A stretch of DNA of 13,522 bases from positions 1-13,522 of the forward strand of contig CAADWP010000125.1 of assembly GCA_900752785.1 (NCBI GenBank). The letters are read 5' to 3'. This stretch comes from an uncultured Ruminococcus sp. Lineage in GTDB: Bacteria; Bacillota; Clostridia; Oscillospirales; Ruminococcaceae. The translations under genes and the position numbers were made by a program. The notes beneath the pieces were generated by a model. It searched no databases. It worked only from the letters and a program-made list of their open reading frames with translations, and was not told the origin of the DNA. Below are positions 1 through 4,969 of this stretch, one piece after another (position 1 is the first letter of the stretch; the number at the start of each line of letters is the position of its first letter).

Positions 1-29
1 CCTGGGTTCGAGTCCCCGATGGCCCACCA
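1..29 (+). tRNA. tRNA, 3' end only (cut by window start)
   Basis: The sequence contains the TTCGAGT T-loop (7-13), the T-stem, the acceptor 3' strand ATGGCCC (19-25), discriminator A and an encoded CCA (27-29). A perfect hairpin terminator follows at once. The anticodon lies outside the window, so the isotype cannot be read. The implied 5' acceptor strand is GGGCCAT. The T-stem has one apparent T-C mismatch (positions 3 and 17). Confidence 0.85.
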
Positions 30-34
30 TTTCT

Positions 35-71
35 CCGCCCTTACTTTTTTGTAAGGGCGGGTTGCTTTTAT
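35..71 (+). terminator. Rho-independent terminator of the upstream tRNA
   Basis: A perfect 10-bp stem, CCGCCCTTAC (35-44) with GTAAGGGCGG (51-60), closes a T6 loop and is followed by a T-rich tract. It lies 5 bases after the tRNA CCA and 27 bases before the Shine-Dalgarno sequence of the next gene. Either the LRR gene uses a promoter embedded here (TATAGT at 69-74 is a possible -10, with no clear -35) or it relies on read-through. Confidence 0.85.
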
Positions 72-101
72 AGTAAAATTTTTTGTGGAGGTTTTATTGT
101 G

Positions 102-2195
102 ATGATTAAAAAAATTATTGTTTCTTTGCTTGCTGTTTCACTTATTGGTATAAGTCTTCCTGCTTTTTCGGAAAATATTTCTGACAGATCACTAACTGTT
201 TATGCCGAAAATGATTATACAGCAAAAACTGATAGTGGTTTTGGCTTTTATGTATATAAAGATCATGCAGATGTAGCTGCATATATAGGCAGCTCTCCGG
301 AAGCTGAAATTCCGTCCAGCATAGACGGGGTGCCTGTTACACGAATTAACGGCGGAGCTTTTTATAATAATTCAATTCTTACATCTTTATCTATTCCTTC
401 CTCTGTCAAGGAAATAGGTGATTACGCATTTAGGGGCTGCATCGGTCTTGAATCCCTGACCATACCGAACTCGGTTACAAGTATTGGAAAGTATGCGTTT
501 TATTGTTGTGGAAGTCTTAAATCAATAACGCTGCCGAATTCTATAAAAATCATTGACATTGGTACATTTTCCGAATGCAGCAGCCTTATATCAATAAATC
601 TACCGAATTCCGTTACGCGTATTGAAGCCAATGCTTTTGAATTCTGCAGTTCCCTGACAGAGATTAAAATTCCCAATTCGGTCAACTATATAGGAAAATA
701 TGCGTTTGCAAACTGCTATAAAATCCAATCTGTAGCTATTCCCGATGGTGTTACGAGTATTTTCGAATATACATTCAATCAGTGCGGTTTGAAGTCTGTG
801 ACTATTCCCGATTCTGTCACAAGTATAGAAAAAGGCGCATTTGAATTGTGTTCCGATCTATCTTCGGTAGTTATACCTGATTCTGTTACAAGCATAGAAG
901 ATAACGCATTCAGAAAGTGTGAAAACCTCGCTTATCTTTCTATTTCCAATTCGGTTGAGAGTATAGGCGAAAGCGTATTTGAAGAATGCAAAAGTCTTGA
1001 GTCTGTTGTAATTCCTGATTCGGTCAAATCTATAGGCGCAAGAGCATTTTATATCTGTGAAAACTTGAAATCTGTGAAGCTGCCGCCTTCACTGGAAAAG
1101 ATCGACGATAAGACATTTTATGGCTGTTCAAGTCTTGAATCAATAATTATTCCCGATTCTGTTAAAAGTATAGGCAATAGGGTGTTTAGCTATTGTGATG
1201 CTCTGAAAAATGTCGTTTTGTCCGATTCCGTGAAAAGCATTGGTGAAGACGCATTTTTTAACTGTGAAAATCTTGAATCTATTATTATTCCAAACTCCGT
1301 TACAAGCATTGGCAGCAGCGCATTTGGATGGTGCTTTAATTTATCCTCAATAACTATACCTGATTCTGTTACAAGCATAGGAGAAAGTGCGTTTAACCTT
1401 ACTGCATGGCTGAAAAATAAAAGAAAAGAAGATCCGCTGGTGATCGTAAACGATATTATTATCGACGGTCACAACTGCTCGGGCGATCTTGTGATCCCTG
1501 ATTCGGTAAAAAAAATCTGCGGTTCCGCATTCAGCAACTCGAGCTTGACCTCGGTCGTTATCCCCGAAAGTATCACGCTTATTGACAACGGTATTTTTGA
1601 GAACAGCAAAGAGCTTAAATCAGTAAGTATTCCCGAATCGGTTAAGTCGGTGTATTCCCGTGCATTCAGCGGATGCGAAAGTCTTGAAACGATTACGATC
1701 CCCGAGTCTGTCGAATATATTGGAGCTTCCTTTGAGAATTGCAAAAATCTAAAGACAATAATTATTCTGAATCCCGAATGTCAGATTGCCGATTACAGTG
1801 AATCTATATGCAATTCCTATGACACGCAAACTCAAATTGCCGAATATTCCGGCGTTATAAGGGGATATACAGGTTCTAAAGCTATGCATTACGCCGGTAA
1901 ATACGGTTATAAATTTGAATCGCTCGGCAACGTTCCCTTAAACGGTTCAAAATACGGCGATATTGACGGTGATGATAAAATTACCGCAAATGACGCTTCA
2001 CTTGTACTTACCGAATACGCTGCTCTATCCGCGGGGAAAACTACATTCACTGCTAAGCAGTTCGTTCTTGCTGATACTGATGATGACGGAAAGATCACGG
2101 CGAACGATGCGTCAAGCATTCTCATGTTTTATGCTTATCTTTCAGGAAATGGTACGGAAACTAATATAAAAAAGTGGATTTCTGCTATTAATTAA
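102..2195 (+). CDS. Secreted BspA-type leucine-rich repeat protein with C-terminal type I dockerin
   Basis: This is a predicted extracellular protein. A signal peptide (basic MIKK, a hydrophobic stretch, cleavage near residue 24-25 after PAFS) is followed by about 20 tandem LRR_5/BspA repeats (residues ~60-560) of the form IPdSVtsIGesAFxxCxxLxSv. One repeat carries a longer insert (AWLKNKRKEDPLVIVND, then a DG-x-x-CSGDL turn), a variation seen in other gut BspA-like proteins. The C-terminus is a dockerin with two calcium loops: DIDGDDKITAND (from about residue 621) and DTDDDGKITAND (from about 659), with Asp at positions 1, 3, 5 and 12 of each. Known family role: LRR_5 proteins mediate adhesion or protein-protein contacts, and dockerins bind cohesins on scaffoldins. 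I infer a cell-surface or cellulosome-attached adhesin. GGAGG at 87-91 serves either ATG 102 or GTG 99 (one extra residue). It appears monocistronic, between terminators. Confidence 0.93.
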   Translation: MIKKIIVSLLAVSLIGISLPAFSENISDRSLTVYAENDYTAKTDSGFGFYVYKDHADVAAYIGSSPEAEIPSSIDGVPVTRINGGAFYNNSILTSLSIPSSVKEIGDYAFRGCIGLESLTIPNSVTSIGKYAFYCCGSLKSITLPNSIKIIDIGTFSECSSLISINLPNSVTRIEANAFEFCSSLTEIKIPNSVNYIGKYAFANCYKIQSVAIPDGVTSIFEYTFNQCGLKSVTIPDSVTSIEKGAFELCSDLSSVVIPDSVTSIEDNAFRKCENLAYLSISNSVESIGESVFEECKSLESVVIPDSVKSIGARAFYICENLKSVKLPPSLEKIDDKTFYGCSSLESIIIPDSVKSIGNRVFSYCDALKNVVLSDSVKSIGEDAFFNCENLESIIIPNSVTSIGSSAFGWCFNLSSITIPDSVTSIGESAFNLTAWLKNKRKEDPLVIVNDIIIDGHNCSGDLVIPDSVKKICGSAFSNSSLTSVVIPESITLIDNGIFENSKELKSVSIPESVKSVYSRAFSGCESLETITIPESVEYIGASFENCKNLKTIIILNPECQIADYSESICNSYDTQTQIAEYSGVIRGYTGSKAMHYAGKYGYKFESLGNVPLNGSKYGDIDGDDKITANDASLVLTEYAALSAGKTTFTAKQFVLADTDDDGKITANDASSILMFYAYLSGNGTETNIKKWISAIN

Positions 2196-2219
2196 ATACA
2201 TCATAAGGATTTATAATGC

Positions 2220-2250
2220 GTAACGCCGTCTTTTGACGGCGTTACTTTTT
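2220..2250 (+). terminator. Rho-independent terminator of the LRR-dockerin gene
   Basis: A perfect 11-bp stem, GTAACGCCGTC (2220-2230) with GACGGCGTTAC (2235-2245), has a TTTT loop and runs into TTTTT. It sits 24 bases after the stop codon. Confidence 0.92.
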
Positions 2251-2260
2251 ATATTTAGAA

Positions 2261-2283
2261 AACTCCCGGTTAGGCTGGGGGTT
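2261..2283 (+). repeat. Left-end hairpin of the IS200-type element
   Basis: AACTCCCGG (2261-2269) pairs with CTGGGGGTT (2275-2283) around a short loop, including two G-T pairs. It lies about 100 bases before the tnpA start, where IS200/IS605 elements carry the subterminal hairpin recognised by TnpA. I found no matching right-end hairpin after the transposase remnant, so the element seems truncated on the right. Confidence 0.6.
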
Positions 2284-2320
2284 CAAAAAAGCTTATAGCT
2301 ATGAAACTTAAAAAAATAAT

Positions 2321-2373
2321 TCCTTTTGATTATAATAAGTTTGCGGCTACCAACTGCAAAAAAATCAAAAGGA
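2321..2373 (+). promoter_or_regulatory. IS200 leader stem-loop that hides the tnpA ribosome binding site
   Basis: TCCTTTTGATT (2321-2331) is perfectly complementary to AATCAAAAGGA (2363-2373), whose last bases belong to the AAAGGAGG Shine-Dalgarno sequence of tnpA. A second hairpin lies within the loop (TTTGCGG 2340-2346 with CTGCAAA 2354-2360). IS200 leaders are known to repress transposase translation with such a structure. The structure is intact although the coding region is dead. Confidence 0.7.
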
Positions 2374-2385
2374 GGTAATTAGAAA

Positions 2386-2960
2386 GTGAATGACATACAT
2401 AGTTTAGCACATTCTAAGTAGAATTGCAAGTACCACATAGTATTTGCGCCAAAATACCGCAGAAAGGTGTTTTATAGAACAAAGAGATTGGAGATAGGAC
2501 AAATACTGAGACAGCTTTGTAAGAACCTGTGTTCATAGGATAATCCGCACGTCTTTTCAGCAAATTTTGCCGATGACTGCGTTGAAAAAGTTCATCATAC
2601 GATATATGCTTTCACTTTTTCTCCTTGTCCTTGACAAAATTATGCTTAAAAATCCGCACATCTTCTCTATGAACACAGATTCTAACTGTTATGGAGTAAC
2701 GTTACTGGAGGCAGAGGTATGTCCGGATCATATCCATATGCTGGTAGAGATACCGCCCAAGTATTCGGTGTCTTTCTTCATGGTTTACTTGAAAGAGTAA
2801 GAGCAGCATTATGATCTATAATAAATGGGGCAATATGAAGTACAAGTATCGGAATCGTTCATTCTGGTACTGGGGTACTATGTTGATACCGTTGGAAAGA
2901 ATACAAAGGCAATAACCGAGTACATTCGGCATCTGCTTGGTCTTACCATACGCCCGCCTC
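2386..2960 (+). pseudogene. tnpA: IS200-family transposase tnpA, decayed
   Basis: The remnant encodes recognisable pieces of the IS200-type HUH/Y1 single-strand transposase. A GTG start (2386) after AAGGAGG opens VNDIHSLAHSK, then a TAG (2419-2421) replaces the usual Trp codon, and NCKYHIVFAPKYRRKVFY continues in the same frame. After QLC the gene is split by a 160-bp insertion (2523-2682) and resumes as EAEVCPDHIHMLVEIPP, which contains the HUH motif (HIH). A +1 shift near 2797 and a -1 shift near 2876 follow. The region of the catalytic Tyr is still readable as GYYVDTVGKNTKAITEYIRH. The usual C-terminal tail is missing after about 2935-2960. It cannot make a functional transposase. Frameshift positions are inferred from the expected family sequence. 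About 95 bases after it (2961-3056) hold nothing I recognise. Confidence 0.88.
2523..2682. mobile_element. 160-bp MITE-like element with 16-bp terminal inverted repeats, inserted in tnpA
   Basis: The ends GAACCTGTGTTCATAG (2523-2538) and CTATGAACACAGATTC (2667-2682) are inverted repeats with one mismatch. TAA flanks both sides (2520-2522 and 2683-2685), consistent with a 3-bp target duplication. Removing the element plus one TAA restores a continuous tnpA reading frame (QLC-NCYGV...EAEVCPDH), which strongly supports a discrete insertion. Just inside the ends is a near-direct repeat, AATCCGCACGTCTTTTC (left) and AATCCGCACATCTTCTC (right). It has no meaningful coding capacity, so it would have to be moved in trans. 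A 3-bp TNA duplication is known for some IS5-group elements; assignment to that group is a guess. Confidence 0.75.
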
Positions 2961-3056
2961 CATTTCCGATATATGACGATAATATTGTAATCCAAATCTT
3001 TAAAAAAGTCAAGATAATATGCAATTTATGAGCAACTTTTGTAAATAATGCTGCTT

Positions 3057-3071
3057 TGTGATTTGATCACA
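3057..3071. promoter_or_regulatory. Crp/Fnr-type operator upstream of the ferredoxin operon
   Basis: The palindrome is TGTGAT-TTG-ATCACA, centred at 3064. Its centre is 29 bases before the first base of the -10 box TATACT (3093-3098), about -41 from the predicted start of transcription near 3105. The 3' flank CACAGAAAGAAA is identical at the second site (3889-3903). A Crp/Fnr-family regulator is encoded 1.2 kb downstream. Confidence 0.7.
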
Positions 3072-3092
3072 GAAAGAAATTGTCTCTTATGG

Positions 3093-3098
3093 TATACT
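3093..3098 (+). promoter_or_regulatory. -10 box of the ferredoxin operon promoter
   Basis: TATACT matches the -10 consensus at 5 of 6 positions. The hexamer 17 bases upstream (CAGAAA, 3070-3075) is not a -35 box. This is typical of activator-dependent promoters and fits the palindrome at about -41. The leader to the AGGAGG ribosome binding site would be only a few bases. Confidence 0.6.
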
Positions 3099-3125
3099 TA
3101 TAGAAATAAAAGGAGGAGATTTATT

Positions 3126-3323
3126 ATGCCGAAAAGAAAAGCAACAGTCAGTATCCGTGAATGTGTCGCATGCGGATGCTGCATGAAAGTTTGTCCCCAA
3201 AATGCCATTACAATTCCAAAAGGTGTATTTGCCGAAATCAATCTTGAATTGTGTGTCGGCTGCGGAAAATGTGCCAAAGAATGCCCCGCAAGCGTGATTA
3301 CACTGGAGGTGACAGAGCAATGA
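3126..3323 (+). CDS. 2[4Fe-4S] ferredoxin-type protein
   Basis: This 65-residue soluble electron carrier has two 4Fe-4S motifs of the form C-x2-C-x2-C-x3-C-P: CVACGCCMKVCP (from residue 13) and CVGCGKCAKECP (from about residue 43). Its size fits small bacterial dicluster ferredoxins. GGAGGAG (3112-3118) sits 7 bases before ATG 3126, so I chose this start over an in-frame upstream codon at 3048 that would place the promoter inside the gene. The stop codon overlaps the next start (ATGA, 3320-3323), so translation of the two is probably coupled. The likely role is to pass electrons to or from the membrane Fe-S partner encoded next. Confidence 0.93.
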   Translation: MPKRKATVSIRECVACGCCMKVCPQNAITIPKGVFAEINLELCVGCGKCAKECPASVITLEVTEQ

Positions 3324-3916
3324 AGCAAAAGAAAAAATGGTATGATTATCTTTGGATATTCTCTCTTACATATCTTATTTTAGGATTTTTCAATATTCTG
3401 TTCGCATGGCTTGGATTGCTTTGCTTTTTCATACCGATTATTATATCGGTTGTAAAAGGTAACAAAGCATATTGCAACAGATATTGCGGACGAGGTCAGT
3501 TATTTTCCTTGATAGGAGGAAAGTTTGGTCTTTCCCGAAAAAAAGATATTCCAAAATGGATGAAGTCAAAATATTTCAGATACGGATTTTTGATTTTCTT
3601 TTTTGCGATGTTTTTCCTTATGCTCTGGAATACCTATCTGGTTTTCGCAGAGACAAAAGAGCTGAATCAAACGGTTAAGCTGCTTTGGACATTCAAGCTT
3701 CCATGGCACTGGGCATATCATGGAACGCTGTTTTCACCGGGAGCAGCACAGTTTGCTTTTGGATTTTACAGTGTCATGCTCACATCTACCGTTCTCGGCT
3801 TTGTTACTATGATTCTGTTCAAGCCTCGTTCATGGTGTGTATACTGTCCAATGGGAACGATGACACAGTTGATATGCAAAGCAAAAAATGTGACTGCGTC
3901 ACAGAAAGAAAAATAA
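3320..3916 (+). CDS. NapH/YccM-like membrane 4Fe-4S protein
   Basis: This 198-residue protein has about four hydrophobic segments (roughly residues 11-30, 30-46, 90-112 and 140-165) and Fe-S type cysteine motifs. C52-x3-C56 occurs in YCNRYCGRGQLF, and C173-x2-C176-P in WCVYCPMG near the C-terminus, with a further Cys at 186. The CPMG/CGRG pattern is that of NapH/NosR/YccM-type polyferredoxin membrane proteins, which move electrons between quinol or flavin and periplasmic or cytoplasmic partners. It is shorter than NapH and lacks the extra ferredoxin domain, which the overlapping ferredoxin gene could supply. WHWAYHG is a His-rich loop that could bind a cofactor (inference). The start is the ATG overlapping the ferredoxin stop. 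The last bases contain the operator of the thioredoxin gene. The exact partner is unknown. Confidence 0.82.
   Translation: MKQKKKWYDYLWIFSLTYLILGFFNILFAWLGLLCFFIPIIISVVKGNKAYCNRYCGRGQLFSLIGGKFGLSRKKDIPKWMKSKYFRYGFLIFFFAMFFLMLWNTYLVFAETKELNQTVKLLWTFKLPWHWAYHGTLFSPGAAQFAFGFYSVMLTSTVLGFVTMILFKPRSWCVYCPMGTMTQLICKAKNVTASQKEK
3889..3903. promoter_or_regulatory. Crp/Fnr-type operator upstream of thioredoxin
   Basis: The palindrome is TGTGAC-TGC-GTCACA, centred at 3896, with the same 6-3-6 layout and the same CACAGAAAGAAA 3' flank as the site at 3057-3071. Its centre is again exactly 29 bases before a TATACT -10 box. It lies inside the last codons of the NapH-like gene, so the thioredoxin gene would have its own activated promoter in addition to any read-through. 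Confidence 0.7.
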
Positions 3917-3924
3917 AAACAGGG

Positions 3925-3930
3925 TATACT
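3925..3930 (+). promoter_or_regulatory. -10 box of the thioredoxin promoter
   Basis: TATACT is identical to the -10 of the ferredoxin operon. The hexamer 17 bases upstream (CAGAAA, 3902-3907) is the same poor -35 as at the first site. The predicted start of transcription is near 3937, and AAAGGA (3947-3952) precedes ATG 3964. Confidence 0.6.
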
Positions 3931-3963
3931 AAAGATACAATAAAATAAAGGATGGTAATTCAT

Positions 3964-4272
3964 ATGTCAGTTTTAAGTGTAAATAAAAATAATTTTGAAT
4001 CCGTTAAAAACAGTGATAATTCGGTTCTTCTTGATTTCTATGCCGACTGGTGCGGTCCATGCCGCATGGTGTCTCCTTTAGTGGATGAGATCGCCGAGGA
4101 AAATCCACAGTATCTTGTTGGGAAAATCAATGTGGATCAAGAATCGGAGCTTGCACAGGCATTCGGAGTGACAAGCATACCGACGTTAGTTGTGATGAAA
4201 AACGGAAAAATCGTTCAGAAGTCCGTCGGAGCAAAACCAAAGTCACAAATTCTTGCCATGTTAGAGGGTTAA
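3964..4272 (+). CDS. trxA: Thioredoxin
   Basis: This 102-residue cytoplasmic thiol-disulfide oxidoreductase is of canonical length. It has the active site WCGPC (residues 29-33) after the strand VLLDFYAD, and the cis-proline in SIPT (Pro73). An upstream in-frame ATG at 3952 overlaps the AAAGGA ribosome binding site, so ATG 3964 is preferred. No thioredoxin reductase is encoded next to it; the neighbouring ferredoxin and flavoprotein could supply electrons, which is inference. Its end overlaps by 12 bases the end of the convergent Crp/Fnr gene, leaving no room for an intergenic terminator. Confidence 0.96.
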   Translation: MSVLSVNKNNFESVKNSDNSVLLDFYADWCGPCRMVSPLVDEIAEENPQYLVGKINVDQESELAQAFGVTSIPTLVVMKNGKIVQKSVGAKPKSQILAMLEG

Positions 4273-4935
4273 TTTGTGTAAATGTTTTTTATCAAGGATC
4301 TTTATCCCCTTACGGGAGACTTCAACAATCCCCTCACCAGCAAAATATTTCAGCATTCTTGATACGACTTCACGAGCAGAGCCGATATATCGGGCAATCT
4401 GCTCATGAGTAAGTGTTATGACATCGGAGTTGATTCTTGCACTCTCATCTAAGAGGAAAATCGCAAGCCGTTTGTCCATACTCATAAAAAGTATCTGCTG
4501 CATTACCCACATAACATCTGAAAAACGGCTGACGGCAGTTTCAAGCGCAAATATCTTTATCTTTGGATTGCGGGCGGAAACCTCAGCAAAAGCAGAACCG
4601 CTGATGACATAGCATTCGCTGTCTTCTTCTGCATCAACAAACACATCAAAGGTAATCGTCTGTAAGACGCAGGAAGCCGACAGCATACACATATCGCCCT
4701 TATGCAGACGATAAAGCGTTATTTCTTTTCCGTCTTCAGACATTATGTAAAGACGCAGACTGCCCGAACGGACGAAAATCACGCCGGAGCATTCGTTTCC
4801 GTCATGAATATTCGTTCCTTTCTTATAGTTCAGCGAAAAGGAATTGCAGCAGATGAACCTGCGGTCGAATTCCGTTATTTCATTCCAGAACGGGAAAATT
4901 TCCTGATAGACAGGTTCAAACAGGTTTTGTTCCAT
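4261..4935 (-). CDS. Crp/Fnr-family transcriptional regulator
   Basis: The protein has 224 residues. An N-terminal cyclic-nucleotide-binding-like beta roll (about residues 25-115, with GVIFVRSGSLRLYIMSEDGKE and HKGDMC) is followed by a dimer helix (about 125-155). The C-terminal winged helix-turn-helix is LTHEQIARYIG-SAREVVSRMLKYF (about 175-198). The recognition helix carries R188, E189, S192 and R193, matching the Crp pattern R-E-x-x-G-R for TGTGA half-sites rather than the Fnr pattern. Six cysteines (29, 30, 49, 83, 89, 108) lie in the sensor half, but the spaced N-terminal cluster of classic Fnr is absent. The sensor could be a thiol switch or a ligand pocket; the signal is unknown. AAAGGAG precedes ATG 4935 by about 8 bases. 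The gene is divergent from the reductase gene (34 bases between starts) and convergent with thioredoxin. It is the likely reader of the operators at 3057 and 3889. Confidence 0.92.
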   Translation of the reverse strand: MEQNLFEPVYQEIFPFWNEITEFDRRFICCNSFSLNYKKGTNIHDGNECSGVIFVRSGSLRLYIMSEDGKEITLYRLHKGDMCMLSASCVLQTITFDVFVDAEEDSECYVISGSAFAEVSARNPKIKIFALETAVSRFSDVMWVMQQILFMSMDKRLAIFLLDESARINSDVITLTHEQIARYIGSAREVVSRMLKYFAGEGIVEVSRKGIKILDKKHLHKLTL

Positions 4936-4969
4936 TAAAAAACTCCTTTCAGAAAAGAGGTATAACTAT

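Noticed and set aside
420..1740. Regularly spaced similar DNA segments that might suggest a CRISPR array or satellite repeat
   Set aside because: The period of about 69 bases encodes the 23-residue LRR unit in one frame, and the variation is at codon level, as in a protein repeat.
500..1744. Several minus-strand open frames inside the LRR gene
   Set aside because: They are antisense images of the repeated LRR codons, have repetitive low-information sequence, and lack ribosome binding sites.
2567..2800. Plus-strand 77-codon open frame
   Set aside because: It crosses from the inserted 160-bp element into the tnpA fragment. Its 3' half is the transposase HUH region, so it is part of the pseudogene rather than a separate gene.
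2825..3031. Plus-strand 68-codon open frame
   Set aside because: It contains the shifted continuation of tnpA (Tyr region) and then unrelated sequence. It is a fragment of the pseudogene, not a gene.
3251..3319. Longer start for the NapH-like protein
   Set aside because: It would overlap most of the second ferredoxin motif. The ATG at 3320, overlapping the ferredoxin stop, gives the normal membrane-protein N-terminus.
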